Shown here piece after piece: positions 6,934 to 17,038 of a stretch of 38,466 nucleotides of DNA (position 1 is the first letter of the stretch; every line of letters begins with the position of its first letter). The DNA lies in assembly GCA_964372275.1 (NCBI GenBank), contig CAYJRR010000032.1:1-38466 (forward strand). Direction: 5' to 3'. The position numbers were made by a program, and so were the translations under genes. Below the pieces are notes generated by a model. The model was not told where the DNA came from and ran no database searches. It worked only from the letters and a program-made list of their open reading frames with translations. Source of the stretch: CAYJRR01 sp964372275 [NCBI: uncultured bacterium]. Its GTDB lineage: Bacteria > CAYJRR01.

Positions 6934-8538
6934 ATGAACACGGATTTGAGTCGCGTGATCGAGCAGGTCGGGAAGGACAAGGGGATCTCCAAGGAGGTCC
7001 TGGTCGAGGCCCTCGAGAGCGCGATGGCGCACGCCGCCAAGAAAAAGTACGGCCTGGAGCGCGAAATCGAGGCCCGCTTCAACGAGGAGACCGGAGAGGT
7101 CGAGATCTTCGAGTTCCGCGTCGCCGTGGACGGCGATCCGGAGAACGAGACGCAGATCACGATGGAGGAGGCCAAGAAGCTCGACCCCGATGCCGCCCCG
7201 GGCGACTCGCTCGGCATCAAGCTCGAGCTCGACCAGGCGACGTTCGGCCGGATTGCGGCGCAGACCGCCAAGCAGGTGATCATCCAGAAGGTCCGTGACG
7301 CCGAGCGGGAGCTCACCTACAACGAATACAAGGACCGGAAGGGCGAGCTGGTCACCGGCATCGTGCGGCGGTTCGAGAAGGGGAACATCATCGTCGACCT
7401 CGGCAAGGCCGAGGCGATCCTCCCCAGCCGCGAGCAGATCCCGGGCGAGAACTACCGCGTCGGCGATCGGATCCAGGCCTTCTTCCTCGACATCCGCAAG
7501 GCCTCCCGCGATCCGCAGATCGTGCTGTCGCGAACCCATCCGGGGCTCCTGATGAAGCTGTTCGAGATGGAGGTCCCGGAGATCTACGAAGGGATCGTGA
7601 CGATCCAGGCGGCCGCCCGCGAGCCGGGCGCGCGCGCGAAGATCGCGGTCAAGAGCCGCGACCGCGATGTCGACCCGGTCGGCGCCTGCGTCGGGGTCAA
7701 GGGCTCGCGCGTGCAGCGCGTGGTGCAGGAGCTCCGCGGCGAGAAGATCGACATCATCCCCTTCGACGAGGAGCCGGCGCGCTTCGTCTGCAACGCGATC
7801 CAGCCGGCGCAGGTGGCGAAGGTGATCATCGACGAGGAGAACCGGACGATGGAGATCATCGTCCCCGACGACCAGCTGTCGCTCGCCATCGGCAAGAAGG
7901 GGCAGAACGTGCGCCTGGCCGGGCAGCTCACCGGCTGGAAGATCGACATCACCAGCGAGTCGAAGGCGCACGAGCGCAGCCGGCGGGCCCAGGAGTCGCT
8001 GGGGAAGATCACCGGGATCGACCGGCAGACGGCGGAGATGCTCTACAAGCACGGCTTCCATTCGGCGCGCGAGGTGACCGAGGTCGACGTGGCATCGCTG
8101 GCGCGGATCCCCGGCTTCGACGAGGCGAGGGCGGAGCAGGTGATCGGTTCGGCCCGCACCGTCGCGGAGCAGGAGGAGCGCGAGGCGCGGGAGCGGATCC
8201 TCGCCAAGAAGACGACGCCCGAGGAACGAAAGGGCCTCTCCCCGGCCGAGCTCAAGCTGCTCGACCTGCGCGGTCTCACTCCGCCGCTGATCAAGGCCCT
8301 GATCGCGGCCGGGCTCGACACGCCCGAGAAGATCGCCGCCGCCGACGTCGATACCTTGACGACCCTGACCGCCGGCGGGGCCGTCGCCGGCACGCGGAAG
8401 GGCCGGCAGCTGAAACACGCGGCGGAGACCTACATCCAAAGCGGAGGCGTCCCCCAGGAGGAGGAGGAGGACGATCGGCCGAAGTCGGATCAGACCAATC
8501 CGGAGGCCTCGATCCCTCCCGAGATCGTGGGGGCGTAA
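6934..8538 (+). CDS. nusA: Transcription termination/antitermination protein NusA
   Basis: The 534-residue NusA binds RNA polymerase and nascent RNA and modulates pausing, termination and antitermination. Domains in order: N-terminal polymerase-binding domain (about 1-125, [20 protein letters not shown]), S1 (about 130-200, [21 protein letters not shown]), KH1/KH2 with the [19 protein letters not shown] and [18 protein letters not shown] motifs, then helix-hairpin-helix-like C-terminal repeats ([38 protein letters not shown]). This C-terminal extension is common in proteobacterial-type NusA. The acidic end reads [13 protein letters not shown] lies 9-13 bases before the ATG. Usually ylxR follows, but here infB starts after six bases. 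Confidence 0.98.
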   Translation: MNTDLSRVIEQVGKDKGISKEVLVEALESAMAHAAKKKYGLEREIEARFNEETGEVEIFEFRVAVDGDPENETQITMEEAKKLDPDAAPGDSLGIKLELDQATFGRIAAQTAKQVIIQKVRDAERELTYNEYKDRKGELVTGIVRRFEKGNIIVDLGKAEAILPSREQIPGENYRVGDRIQAFFLDIRKASRDPQIVLSRTHPGLLMKLFEMEVPEIYEGIVTIQAAAREPGARAKIAVKSRDRDVDPVGACVGVKGSRVQRVVQELRGEKIDIIPFDEEPARFVCNAIQPAQVAKVIIDEENRTMEIIVPDDQLSLAIGKKGQNVRLAGQLTGWKIDITSESKAHERSRRAQESLGKITGIDRQTAEMLYKHGFHSAREVTEVDVASLARIPGFDEARAEQVIGSARTVAEQEEREARERILAKKTTPEERKGLSPAELKLLDLRGLTPPLIKALIAAGLDTPEKIAAADVDTLTTLTAGGAVAGTRKGRQLKHAAETYIQSGGVPQEEEEDDRPKSDQTNPEASIPPEIVGA

Positions 8539-8544
8539 GGGAAT

Positions 8545-11361
8545 ATGGAAGGGCAGGTGAAGGTGATGGAGCGCGAACAGTCGGACCGCAAATCGCGTCT
8601 CGCGGAGCTCGCGAAGGCGATCAAGGCGAAGAAGACCGACATCTCGAAGAGCCTCGAGAAGGTGAACAGCGAGGTGAAGCGGTCGCTCGCCGTGCAGGAG
8701 ACGGCCGTCCGGCGCACACGCACGGTCCTCGAGGAGGTCGCGCGCCAGGAGCACGAGGAGACGGTCCAGACCCAGGAGGTCGAGGAGACGCGCGGGAAGT
8801 CGGGCGTCATCCGCCGCCGGGTGAAGGGCTCGACGGAGACGACGGCCAGCAAGTCGATCGCGCCGGCCAAGTCGCCGGAGGCCCCGTCGGCCGCCCCCTC
8901 GGCCGCGGTCGGAGCTTCGCCTGCCGCCGTGCCCCCGGAGACGGTCGTCACGGGCGTCGTCCCTTCCGTGGGTAGCGTCCCCGCCACCGCTCTGGACGCG
9001 AAGAGGTCCGTGCCGGTCGCCGCGCCGCGCGCTTCGACGCCGGAGGCGGACGAGGTCCGACCGGCGGCGCGCCGCCGGTCGACCGCCGCCGAGCCGACGC
9101 CCACGGTCGAGCGCACCGCCGACCAGGAACCGGGGACGCCGGTCGCCGAGCCGGCGGTGGCCCCCGTGGCCCCTCCGGCGACCGCCGCCGAAAAGGCGGA
9201 CGCGCCGTCGCACGCCGGGGCGTCGCCCCAAGGGGCGGCGTCGCCCCCCGCCACCGAGGCCACCCCGGCGCCGATGGCCGCGGCCCCGGTTCGCGAAGAG
9301 CCGGCCGCCGCGTCGGCGTCGACCGTGGCGCTCATCAAGCGCGCCGGACGTGACGTCACGCCTGCCGGCCTGACCTTCACCCCCGACCAGCCGCGGCCGG
9401 TCGCGCCGGTCCGTGGTCGCGAGACCCCGGGCATCGGCGCCGAAGCGCCGGCGCGTGGGGTCGCCGTCCCCGGGACGGAGCGGCGCGCCGGAAAGCAGAT
9501 CTTCGAGCTCAAGGAGATGACGTTCGGTCCTGGGCAGCTCCACGGCGGGCGGCGCAAGCGCGTCATCCCCAAGAAGCAGCAGCAGAAGACCCAGATCACG
9601 ACCCCGAAGGCGATCAAGCGGAAGATCGACATCGAAGGGGCGGTGACCGTCGGCTCGCTCGCGCAGCGCATGGCCGTCAAGGTCGGCGACGTGATGAAGA
9701 AGCTGATGTCGATGGGGGTGATGGCGACGGTCAACCAGCAGATCGACGCCGACACCGCCACGCTGGTCGCCTCCGAATTCGGCTACGAGGTCTCGAACGT
9801 CGAGTTCAAGGAGGACGAAGCGCTCGGCCTGGAGGCGAAGGAGGACGAGGCGCAGCTCGAGCTCCGGGCTCCGGTCGTCACCATCATGGGGCACGTCGAC
9901 CACGGGAAGACGAGCCTGCTCGACACGATCCGCAAGACCGACGTCGCCGCGGGCGAGGCGGGCGGCATCACCCAGCACATCGGCGCCTACCAGATCGAGG
10001 TCGACGGGAAGCGGATCACCTTCCTCGACACCCCGGGCCACGAGGCGTTCACCGCGATGCGGGCGCGCGGCGCCGAGGTGACCGACATCGTGGTGCTGGT
10101 CTGCGCGGTCGACGACGGTCCGCAGCCGCAGACGATCGAGGCGATCAACCACGCCAAGGCGGCCGAGGTGCCGATCATCGTGGCGCTGAACAAGGCCGAC
10201 AAGCCGGGGACCGATCCCGACAAGGTGATGCAGAAGCTCACCGAGCACGGGCTGGTCCCCGAGGAGTGGGGCGGCGACACGATGTTCGTGAAGACCTCCG
10301 CCAAGACCAAGCTGGGGATCAAGGAGCTCCTGGAGAGCATCCTGCTCCGCGCCGAGGTCGAGGAGTTGAAGGCCAATCCCAACAAGCCCGCGGTCGGCGC
10401 CATCGTCGAGGCCAAGATCGACAAGGGACGAGGGCCGGTGGCGACGGTGCTGGTGCAGGAAGGGACGCTCAAGGTCGGCGACGCGATCGTCTCGGGACCC
10501 TACTTCGGAAAGGTCCGGGCGATCTCCGACGACAAGGGGAAGTCGCTGAAGGAGGCCGGCCCTTCGACGCCGGTCGAGGTGCTGGGACTCTCCGGGGTCC
10601 CGGAGGCCGGCGATTCGCTGCACGTCGCCGCCGACATCGACGCCGCCAAGTCGGTCGCGGAGCACCGTTCGGCGAAGGCGCGCGAGCAGGTGGTGACGGT
10701 CGCCCGCAAGCCGACGATGGACAGCATGTTCGGCGGCGAGAAGACGGCGAAGGAGCTGAACGTCATCGTCAAGGCCGACGTGCAGGGATCGGTGCAGGCG
10801 CTTTCCCATGCCCTGGAAAAGCTCTCCTCCGAGAAGGTGAAGGTGAAGGTCGTCGCCGGAAGCGTCGGCGCGATCTCCGAGAGCGACGTCCTGCTGGCCA
10901 CCGCGTCGAAGGCGATGATCGTCGGCTTCAACGTCAAGCCGGACAACCGCGGCCGCGAGATGGCGGAGCAGGAGCACGTCGACGTGCGCCCGTACTCGAT
11001 CATCTACGAGGCCCTCGACGACGTGCGGCAGATCATGATCGGGATGCTCGATCCGATCTTCAAGGAGACGCCGCTCGGCAAGGCCGAGGTCCGCAACCTC
11101 TTCCAGTCGAGCAAGGTGGGGACGGTCGCCGGATGCATGGTGGTCGAAGGGAAGGTCTCCCGGAAGGCCAAGGCGCGGGTCCTCCGTCAGGGGAAGGTCG
11201 TCTTCGACGGAAAGATCGGCTCGCTTCGCCGCTTCAAGGACGACGCGTCCGAAGTGGCCGAAGGGTTCGAGTGCGGTCTGTCGGTCGACGGCTTCGCCGA
11301 CGTGCAAGTGGGGGACGAGATCGCCTGCTACGTCGTCGAGCAGCTGGCCGCGACCCTGTAG
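8545..11361 (+). CDS. infB: Translation initiation factor IF-2
   Basis: The 938-residue GTPase places initiator tRNA on the 30S subunit and promotes subunit joining. Residues 1-90 are charged coiled-coil-like helix. About 100-300 is a Pro/Ala-rich low-complexity linker. The IF2_N-type domain lies at about 350-420 ([25 protein letters not shown]). The G domain starts with GHVDHGKT (449-456), then [15 protein letters not shown] and a SAKTKLG element. C-terminal beta-barrel and IF2-C domains follow to the end. The N-terminus does not show the first IF2_N sub-domain seen in E. coli. ATG 8545 sits after AAGGGA, and ATG 8566 is a possible alternative. Confidence 0.98.
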   Translation: MEGQVKVMEREQSDRKSRLAELAKAIKAKKTDISKSLEKVNSEVKRSLAVQETAVRRTRTVLEEVARQEHEETVQTQEVEETRGKSGVIRRRVKGSTETTASKSIAPAKSPEAPSAAPSAAVGASPAAVPPETVVTGVVPSVGSVPATALDAKRSVPVAAPRASTPEADEVRPAARRRSTAAEPTPTVERTADQEPGTPVAEPAVAPVAPPATAAEKADAPSHAGASPQGAASPPATEATPAPMAAAPVREEPAAASASTVALIKRAGRDVTPAGLTFTPDQPRPVAPVRGRETPGIGAEAPARGVAVPGTERRAGKQIFELKEMTFGPGQLHGGRRKRVIPKKQQQKTQITTPKAIKRKIDIEGAVTVGSLAQRMAVKVGDVMKKLMSMGVMATVNQQIDADTATLVASEFGYEVSNVEFKEDEALGLEAKEDEAQLELRAPVVTIMGHVDHGKTSLLDTIRKTDVAAGEAGGITQHIGAYQIEVDGKRITFLDTPGHEAFTAMRARGAEVTDIVVLVCAVDDGPQPQTIEAINHAKAAEVPIIVALNKADKPGTDPDKVMQKLTEHGLVPEEWGGDTMFVKTSAKTKLGIKELLESILLRAEVEELKANPNKPAVGAIVEAKIDKGRGPVATVLVQEGTLKVGDAIVSGPYFGKVRAISDDKGKSLKEAGPSTPVEVLGLSGVPEAGDSLHVAADIDAAKSVAEHRSAKAREQVVTVARKPTMDSMFGGEKTAKELNVIVKADVQGSVQALSHALEKLSSEKVKVKVVAGSVGAISESDVLLATASKAMIVGFNVKPDNRGREMAEQEHVDVRPYSIIYEALDDVRQIMIGMLDPIFKETPLGKAEVRNLFQSSKVGTVAGCMVVEGKVSRKAKARVLRQGKVVFDGKIGSLRRFKDDASEVAEGFECGLSVDGFADVQVGDEIACYVVEQLAATL

Positions 11362-11375
11362 ATCGGCCCGGACCC

Positions 11376-11396
11376 GGCCGGGCTTTGCGCCCGGCC
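11376..11396 (+). terminator. GC-rich hairpin at the end of infB
   Basis: GGCCGGGC (11376-11383) and GCCCGGCC (11389-11396) form a perfect eight-pair stem with loop TTTGC, 15 bases after the infB stop. There is no T run, so it may cause pausing, rho-independent termination of a weak type, or mRNA end protection. TTGCGC in its 3' half, with GAGAAT 17 bases on, could be a weak promoter for the next gene. Confidence 0.45.
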
Positions 11397-11418
11397 CCCG
11401 GCGGCGCGAGAATCGCGG

Positions 11419-13779
11419 ATGCGGTTCATCGGGGGGGGCATGGGTCGATCGCTCGGAACGCGGGGATGGCTGCTGGCGCTGGCGCTGGTCGCCGGTTGCG
11501 AGGAGAAGAAGAAGCGGGGAGAAGACCCCGGCGATCCGGAGCCGACGCTGGTGTCGATCGCCGTCACTCCCGATGCGATCGTCGCCCCCGTCCGGGTCGC
11601 GAGGCCGTTCACGGCGACCGGCACCTACTCGGACGACACGACGGCCGACCTGACCGATTCGGTGACCTGGGCGTCGTCGGACGACGCTGTCGCCACCGTC
11701 GACGCCAGCGGCCTGGCGCGAGCCGTCGCGGCCGGCGAGGCGACGATCACCGCCTCCTCCGGCGGCGTCTCCGGAACGGCGACGATCACGGTGCCGGAGC
11801 CGCTGCCGTTCGCCTCGTACGCCTACGTGCCGAACGGCGGTAACGCCTCCCTCTCGATCTACGCCGTCGCGGCGACGAACGGCCAGTTCGTCTATCGGGG
11901 ATTCGCGGACACCGGAGCGGGACCGACGGCGGTGGCGGTCGATCCGTGGGGGCGGTTCGTCTATTCGGCCAACAACCTCTCCAACAACCTGTCGGCCTTC
12001 GTCGTCCAGACCGACGGCCGCTTGGGGCAGGGGACGATCGTGGAGTCGCTCCTGAACCCGGTCGATCTCGCCGTCGATCCGACCGGGCAATTCCTCTACG
12101 TGGCGAACAACGGATCGGACGACGTCACCGCCTATGCCATCGATCCGGTGACGGGCGGGCTCACTTCCGCCGGCCGGACCGACGCCGGGTCGAAACCGCG
12201 GGCCATCGCCGTCGACCCGTCGGCGCGGTTCGTCTATGCCGTGAACGAGAGCTCGCACGACGTCACCCAGTTCGAGATCGATGCGGCGACGGGCGGCCTC
12301 ACCGAAGTGGCGACGGTCGCCACCGGGACGAGCGGGATGGCGATCGCCTTCGAACCCCGGGGGCGATTCGCCTACGTCGCCAACGAGGGCTCGAACGACG
12401 TCTCGGTCTACACCGTGGACGCGACGAGCGGCGCGCTCACCCCGGGCACGGCGGTGGCCGCCGGCACCTCGCCGCGGTCGATCGTGGTCGACTCCTCGGG
12501 ACGGTTCGCCTACGTCGCCAACTTCGGCTCGAACGACGTCTCGGTCTACTCCATCGACCCGACGAGCGGGGCGTTGACCGCCGGGACGACGGTGGCGGCG
12601 GGCACCGGCACCGCCAGCCTGGCCATCGATCCCAACGCCGACTTCCTCTACGCGACCAACGCGACCGCCAACTCCGTCTCCCAGTTCTCGATCCACCCGA
12701 CGACGGGGGCGTTGACGCTCGTCCGTACGTCCCATGGACTGAGTGGACCGAACGCGCCGGCGATTGCGCGCGCCGCCGTCGCGACGGCGTACGTGCCGAG
12801 ATTTCTCTACTCGGCGAACACCGGTTCCAACGACGTCTCCATCTTCTCCATCGACGCGGTGACAGGCGGCCTGACGGCGGTCGGCAGTCCCGTGCCTGCA
12901 GGAGCGGGGACCTTCAGCATCGCGATCGATCCGACGGAGCGTTTCGCGTACGTTTCGAACAGCACGGCAAACACCGTTTCCGTGTTCGCGATCGACCGTA
13001 CGACCGGCGGCCTCACCGCGGTCGGCTCGCCGGTCGCCACCGGCACCACGCCCCGCTACGTCGCCTTTCATCCCCGGGGGACGTTTGCCTACGTGGCGAA
13101 CAACGGCTCCAACAACGTCTCCGTCTTTTCGGTCAACCCCGCGACCGGCGCCCTGACCGCCGTGACGACGGCGGCGGCCGGCAACGGTGCGCGCGGAATC
13201 GCCGTCGATCCGACCGGACGGTTTGTCTACGTCGCGAACAACGTCGCCAACACCGTCTCCGTGTTCACCGTCAACCAATCGACCGGAGCGTTGACCGCCG
13301 GTACGGCGGTGGCCTCCGGCACCAACCCGCTGTACGTCACGGTCGATCCGACCGGTCGCTTCGCCTACGCACCGAACCAGACCACCAACAACGTATCGGT
13401 CTACACCATCAATCAGACCACCGGCGCCTTGACCGCCGGAACCGCGGCGGCGGCCGGCACGGCGCCGTTCGGCGTGGCCGTCGATCCGACGGGACGGTTC
13501 GCGTACGCCGGAAACAACACGACCAACAACGTCTCGGTCTACTCGATCAACCCCTCGACCGGTGCCCTGACCGCCGGCACGGCGGTGGCGACCGGAGCAA
13601 CCGGGGCTCGTGCCCCGTCGGTCGATCCGACCGGACGGTTCCTCTACGCGGCGAACCAGACCACCAACAACGTCACCGTTTTCACCATCAACTCGACGAC
13701 GGGGGCCCTGACGGTGGGCGCCGCGGCGGCGGCCGGGACGACCCCCTTGGGCACCGCGGTACTCGGTGGGATGCCGTAG
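11419..13779 (+). CDS. Lipoprotein with Ig-like (BIG2) domain and two 7-bladed YVTN/lactonase-type beta-propellers
   Basis: This 786-residue secreted lipoprotein is of unknown role. The signal peptide ends in the lipobox LVAGC (Cys27, or Cys20 if ATG 11440 is used). A BIG2-type domain follows (about 42-125: [50 protein letters not shown]). From about residue 133 to the end there are 14 repeats of about 46 residues, each with RFAYVANxxSNxVSVYxI, TGALTAGT and AVDPTG. A linker ([18 protein letters not shown]) after repeat 7 splits them into 7 + 7, so two propellers. Lactonase activity is not implied, and such proteins often act as surface or binding modules. Its position between infB and ylxP is unusual. 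Confidence 0.88.
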   Translation: MRFIGGGMGRSLGTRGWLLALALVAGCEEKKKRGEDPGDPEPTLVSIAVTPDAIVAPVRVARPFTATGTYSDDTTADLTDSVTWASSDDAVATVDASGLARAVAAGEATITASSGGVSGTATITVPEPLPFASYAYVPNGGNASLSIYAVAATNGQFVYRGFADTGAGPTAVAVDPWGRFVYSANNLSNNLSAFVVQTDGRLGQGTIVESLLNPVDLAVDPTGQFLYVANNGSDDVTAYAIDPVTGGLTSAGRTDAGSKPRAIAVDPSARFVYAVNESSHDVTQFEIDAATGGLTEVATVATGTSGMAIAFEPRGRFAYVANEGSNDVSVYTVDATSGALTPGTAVAAGTSPRSIVVDSSGRFAYVANFGSNDVSVYSIDPTSGALTAGTTVAAGTGTASLAIDPNADFLYATNATANSVSQFSIHPTTGALTLVRTSHGLSGPNAPAIARAAVATAYVPRFLYSANTGSNDVSIFSIDAVTGGLTAVGSPVPAGAGTFSIAIDPTERFAYVSNSTANTVSVFAIDRTTGGLTAVGSPVATGTTPRYVAFHPRGTFAYVANNGSNNVSVFSVNPATGALTAVTTAAAGNGARGIAVDPTGRFVYVANNVANTVSVFTVNQSTGALTAGTAVASGTNPLYVTVDPTGRFAYAPNQTTNNVSVYTINQTTGALTAGTAAAAGTAPFGVAVDPTGRFAYAGNNTTNNVSVYSINPSTGALTAGTAVATGATGARAPSVDPTGRFLYAANQTTNNVTVFTINSTTGALTVGAAAAAGTTPLGTAVLGGMP
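11812..13770 (+). repeat. Tandem 138-bp coding repeats (14 units) within the propeller gene
   Basis: The propeller region is built from about 14 diverged units of roughly 138 bp. Shared sequence is highest in the last five units, around GTCGATCCGACCGGACGGTT and the AACAACGTCTCGGTCTAC-like segment. The near identity of late units suggests recent expansion or gene conversion. The repeat phase is exactly the protein blade, so this is a protein repeat and not an array of another kind. Confidence 0.8.
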
Positions 13780-13787
13780 GCCCGGCG

Positions 13788-14111
13788 ATGGGGCGCAAGA
13801 CGAGGTTCCGGGAGACCGAGCGGTTCCTGATCGGCGTCGGCCGGATCGTGGTGGAGATCTCCGGCAACGACGAGCTCAAGGTGCGGCGCAGCGTCGTCGC
13901 CAAAATCAAGGACCGGGTGGCCTCCACCTTCCACGTCTCGATCGCCGACGTCGGGCGGCAGGACGTTCACGATGAGGTGGTGATCGGCGTCGCCGCCGTC
14001 TCGAGCAGCCGCGACTACCTCGAATCGATCCTCGACAAGATCCCGGCCTTCATCGAGGAGCTGGGGGTCTGCCGGGTCTTGAGCGACGAGCACGACGTCA
14101 GTCACTTCTAG
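13788..14111 (+). CDS. ylxP: YlxP/DUF503 family protein
   Basis: The 107-residue member of the DUF503 (YlxP) family is usually encoded between infB and rbfA. Its biochemical function is not established, but a link to ribosome or translation factors is inferred from that conserved context. The core reads GVGRIVVEISGNDELKVRRSVV (the family's SLKxKRxVl segment appears as ELKVRRSVV), KDRVASTFHVSIADVGRQDV and VVIGVAAVSSSRDYLESIL. It starts nine bases after the propeller gene. rbfA and truB, which often follow, are absent and argS comes next. Confidence 0.85.
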   Translation: MGRKTRFRETERFLIGVGRIVVEISGNDELKVRRSVVAKIKDRVASTFHVSIADVGRQDVHDEVVIGVAAVSSSRDYLESILDKIPAFIEELGVCRVLSDEHDVSHF

Positions 14112-14128
14112 GAACCGAACCCTCCGAT

Positions 14129-14151
14129 CGGATCCGGTCCGGTCGGATCCG
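14129..14151. repeat. GATCCG palindrome pair before argS
   Basis: Two copies of the palindrome CGGATCCG (14129-14136 and 14144-14151) flank GTCCGGT and can form a hairpin in the ylxP-argS gap. The sequence family (GGATCCG/GATCGG) matches the larger inverted repeat at 1605-1640. No T tract is present. Confidence 0.45.
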
Positions 14152-14168
14152 TGGCGCCGGCGCGCTTG

Positions 14169-14177
14169 TGCTAGCCT
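14169..14177 (+). promoter_or_regulatory. Extended -10 element (TGCTAGCCT) of argS
   Basis: TG-C-TAGCCT ends nine bases before the argS ATG at 14187, with no good -35 hexamer at 17-18 bases. A start near 14184 would leave a three-base leader, consistent with the lack of a Shine-Dalgarno sequence. The TGCTA core is shared with the rimP and ffh promoters. Confidence 0.4.
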
Positions 14178-14186
14178 CGATGCGAG

Positions 14187-15974
14187 ATGGTCTCGTCGGA
14201 GGTCGAGCGACTCGTACGCGCCGCGGTGGCCCGGGTTGCGCCCGGGGTCGACGCCGACCCGGCGCTGGGACCCCCGAAGCGTCCCGAATGGGGGGACTAC
14301 GCGACGCCGGTGGCGATGTCGCTGGCCAAGCCCCTCCGCCGGCGCCCGACCGAGATTGCGGCCGAGATCGCCGCCCGCCTGGCTTCAGGAGACGGTCGGG
14401 AGCTGTTCGCCAAGGTGGAGGTGGCGAGTCCCGGCTACCTGAATCTCACTCTCGCCGACGCCTTCTGGCACCGGCGGCTGCGAGCGGTCCTGGAGGAAAG
14501 GGAGCGCTTCGGCCGGAGCGTGGCGGAGCGCCGCCGGAAGGTGTTGCTCGAATATGTGAGCGCGAATCCGACCGGCCCGCTGCACGTGGGACACGCCCGC
14601 AACGCCGCGGTTGCAGACACGGTGGCCAACCTCCTCGATGCGAGCGGACACGAGGTGTGGCGAGAGTTCTACGTCAACGACGTCGGCGTGCAGATGGACA
14701 ACCTGGGGCGCAGCGTCTGGTACCGCTATCGCGAGCGGGCCGGAAGGGGGGCGTTTCCGGCGGCGCCGCCGGGCGTGGAGGCGCTCGGGCGCGCGCCGAC
14801 GCCGGCCGAAGCCGACGCCATCGAACGGTTCGGCGGTCTCTACCGCGGCGACTACGTGCGCGACCTGGCCGAAGCGTTCGCACGCGCGGTGGGGGAGCGC
14901 TGGCTCGACGCGACCGAGGACGACGGCACCGTCCCCACGCGGGAGGCATTCGCCGCGGCCCGTGACTTCGCCTATCCGTTGCTCCTCGAGGAGCAACGGC
15001 GGATCCTGGAGCGGTATGGCGTGCGTTTCGACCGCTACTTCCGCGAGCGGGAGATCCACGACTCGGGGCTCCTGGAGAAGGGGATCGAAGACCTGCGGTC
15101 GCGCGGTCATCTCTACGAGAGGGACGGCGCGCTCTGGTTCCGCTCGACCACCTTCGGCGACGACAAGGACCGCGTCGTTCGCAAGAGCGACGGATCGTGG
15201 ACCTACTTCGCCCCCGATCTGGCCTACCACCGCGAGAAGCTTCGCCGCGGCTACGACCTGCTGATCGACGCCTGGGGGGCCGACCACCACGGCTACATCC
15301 CGCGCATGCGCGCGGTGCTTGCGGCGCTGGGGCTCGACCCGGGCTCGTTCCACGTCGTCCTGATCCAGATGGTGCGGCTCCTGAAGGACGGGGCCGAGGT
15401 GAAGATGTCGAAGCGGTCCGGCAGCTTCGTCACCCTGGCGGAGATCGTGGACGAGGTGGGGCCCGACGCCGCCCGGTTCCTGATGTTGACGCGTTCCCCC
15501 GACAGTCCGCTCGACTTCGATCTCGATCTGGCGAAGCGGCAGTCGAACGACAACCCCGTCTTCTACGTGCAGTACGGACACGCCCGCGTCTGCAGCGTCT
15601 TCGCGCGCGCCTCGGAGGCGGCGCCGGGGATCGATCCACGCGCGGCCGATCTGTCGCGCCTCGTCGCGCCGATGGAGCGGGAGCTGGTGAAGACGGTCTC
15701 CCGCTTCCCGGACGAGGTCGCCGACGCCGCCTCGCGCCACGAACCGCACCGTCTGGCCGCCTACCTGCAGGAGCTGGTGCGGGCGTTCCATGCCTACTAT
15801 TCGAAGAAGGATCCTTCGGGGGCCCCGGAGCACCGCATCGTCTCGGAAGACCGAGGTCTGACCGCCGCCCGGCTGGCGCTGGCCGCCGGCGTGCGCACCG
15901 TGCTGGCGAACGGCCTCTCGCTGTGTGGCGTCGGGGCGCCGACGCAGATGCCGCACCCGGAGGAGAGGGCGTAG
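14187..15974 (+). CDS. argS: Arginyl-tRNA synthetase
   Basis: The 595-residue class I aminoacyl-tRNA synthetase charges tRNA-Arg. The N-terminal Add1-type domain contains PEWGDYATPVAMSLAK and VASPGYLNLTL. The catalytic Rossmann fold has YVSANPTGPLHVGHARN with the HIGH-type motif HVGHAR at 133-138 and the KMSKS-type motif KMSKR at 406-410. The C-terminal DALR anticodon-binding domain begins with NPVFYVQYGHARVCS. Length and domain order are normal. The gene has a -10-like TGCTAGCCT right before it and no clear ribosome binding site. The downstream SPOR gene starts three bases after the stop. Confidence 0.98.
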   Translation: MVSSEVERLVRAAVARVAPGVDADPALGPPKRPEWGDYATPVAMSLAKPLRRRPTEIAAEIAARLASGDGRELFAKVEVASPGYLNLTLADAFWHRRLRAVLEERERFGRSVAERRRKVLLEYVSANPTGPLHVGHARNAAVADTVANLLDASGHEVWREFYVNDVGVQMDNLGRSVWYRYRERAGRGAFPAAPPGVEALGRAPTPAEADAIERFGGLYRGDYVRDLAEAFARAVGERWLDATEDDGTVPTREAFAAARDFAYPLLLEEQRRILERYGVRFDRYFREREIHDSGLLEKGIEDLRSRGHLYERDGALWFRSTTFGDDKDRVVRKSDGSWTYFAPDLAYHREKLRRGYDLLIDAWGADHHGYIPRMRAVLAALGLDPGSFHVVLIQMVRLLKDGAEVKMSKRSGSFVTLAEIVDEVGPDAARFLMLTRSPDSPLDFDLDLAKRQSNDNPVFYVQYGHARVCSVFARASEAAPGIDPRAADLSRLVAPMERELVKTVSRFPDEVADAASRHEPHRLAAYLQELVRAFHAYYSKKDPSGAPEHRIVSEDRGLTAARLALAAGVRTVLANGLSLCGVGAPTQMPHPEERA

Positions 15975-15977
15975 GCG

Positions 15978-16661
15978 ATGCGGGACCTCGGCCGGATGAA
16001 GTACCGCCTCGAAGTGAAGCTCGACAGCTCGCAGGTCTTCTTTCTCTGCGCGGGGCTCGTCACCTTCAGCCTACTGGTCTTCGTGCTGGGGGTGATCGTC
16101 GGGCGGAGCCGGCGGCCGGCGGAGGCGACGCTCGCGTCCGCCGGCCCGCCGGTCGCGCTGCTTCCGGACGCGGTCGGGGCGCCGGTGGTGGCGGCCGTCT
16201 CATCCGCGCCGGATCCGCGCCCCGCCGGCAGCCCCGAACCGACGGTCGAGCCACCGGAGATCCCTCTCGGGTTTTACGACAACCTCGAGGACGGCGTCGT
16301 TCCGACGGCGAAGCCCGCACCGGCCGCGGTTCCGACGACCAAGCCGAGCGCGCCGCCGGATTCGAACGCTCCGCCCGGATCGAAGCCGGCGGAGGGCGGG
16401 GTCGACCCGCCGCGCGACGCGTACACCTTGCAGATCATCGCCTACAGCGACTTGGCGCAAGCCGAAGGCTCCGTCGCGAAGCTCAAGGCGCGCGGATTCG
16501 ACGCCTACGTGGTGACCGCGCACATCGCCGGGAAGGGGACGGTGCATCGCGTCCGCATCGGCCGCTACGGGAGCCGGAGCGCCGCCGAGTTCGCCGCCGA
16601 ATCGCTTGCCGGCGTCGAACCGCAACTCAAGCCGATCGTGCTGTCGCTGGAGGGGCCATGA
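15978..16661 (+). CDS. SPOR-domain inner-membrane protein
   Basis: The 227-residue bitopic protein has a short cytoplasmic N-terminus, one transmembrane helix (about 20-42, VFFLCAGLVTFSLLVFVLGVIVG), a long Pro/Ala-rich periplasmic linker, and a C-terminal SPOR domain (about 150-225: YTLQIIAYSDLAQAEGSVAKL, GKGTVHRVRIGRYGSR). SPOR domains bind glycan strands lacking stem peptides at division sites, so a cell-envelope or division role is inferred. It is cotranscribed with argS (three-base gap), and its stop overlaps the start of the cupin gene (ATGA). ATG 15978 is used; the second Met (15996) would also keep the membrane helix. Confidence 0.88.
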   Translation: MRDLGRMKYRLEVKLDSSQVFFLCAGLVTFSLLVFVLGVIVGRSRRPAEATLASAGPPVALLPDAVGAPVVAAVSSAPDPRPAGSPEPTVEPPEIPLGFYDNLEDGVVPTAKPAPAAVPTTKPSAPPDSNAPPGSKPAEGGVDPPRDAYTLQIIAYSDLAQAEGSVAKLKARGFDAYVVTAHIAGKGTVHRVRIGRYGSRSAAEFAAESLAGVEPQLKPIVLSLEGP

Positions 16662-17020
16662 ACGTCCGTCGCGTGGAGAAGCCGTGGGGGCACGAGGTCA
16701 TCTGGGCCGACGCGCCCGGCTACGTGGGGAAGCTCCTGCACGTCAAGGCCGGTCACGCGCTGTCGCTGCAGTACCACAAGGTGAAGGACGAGACGGTCTA
16801 CGTCCTGGCGGGCACGATGACGATGGAGCTGGAGGACGAACGCGGCGAGATGCAGTCGTTCCGGCTCGAGCCGGGGGCCGCGCGGCGGATCCTTCCCGGG
16901 CGCCGCCACCGGATGACCGCCGAGACCGACGTCGACATCCTCGAGGCCTCGACCAACCACCTCGACGACGTGGTGCGCCTCGAGGACCGCTACGGCCGGA
17001 AGGGAACGAGCGCGCCGTAA
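16658..17020 (+). CDS. Cupin protein, mannose-6-phosphate isomerase type II-like
   Basis: The 120-residue single-domain cupin resembles the C-terminal half of type II phosphomannose isomerases. The KPWGHEVIWAD opening (family motif RPWGxxE), HALSLQYHKVKDETVYVLAG with likely metal ligands Gln, His and Glu, and PGRRHRM for the second histidine are present. It could isomerise or epimerise a sugar phosphate, or bind one. The lone domain lacks the nucleotidyltransferase seen in bifunctional GMP/PMI proteins. It overlaps the SPOR gene by four bases and converges on the lipoprotein gene at 17039. Confidence 0.82.
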   Translation: MNVRRVEKPWGHEVIWADAPGYVGKLLHVKAGHALSLQYHKVKDETVYVLAGTMTMELEDERGEMQSFRLEPGAARRILPGRRHRMTAETDVDILEASTNHLDDVVRLEDRYGRKGTSAP

Positions 17021-17021
17021 C

Positions 17022-17034
17022 GGGCGGACCGCCC
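17022..17034. terminator. Short GC palindrome between convergent genes
   Basis: GGGCGG-A-CCGCCC (17022-17034) fills the 18-base gap between the convergent cupin (+) and lipoprotein (-) genes. A perfect six-pair stem with a one-base centre could serve both strands, but there is no T tract on either side, so terminator function is only suggested by position. Confidence 0.35.
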
Positions 17035-17038
17035 TCGG

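Noticed and set aside
6688-13278. A 2196-codon open frame on the minus strand
   Set aside because: It is antisense to rimP, nusA, infB and the propeller gene, all with clear family motifs. Its translation is a His/Arg/Asp/Leu-rich shadow caused by high GC.
11812-13770. Tandem repeats considered as CRISPR or satellite DNA
   Set aside because: The unit is exactly one 46-residue propeller blade in frame, so the repeats are protein repeats.
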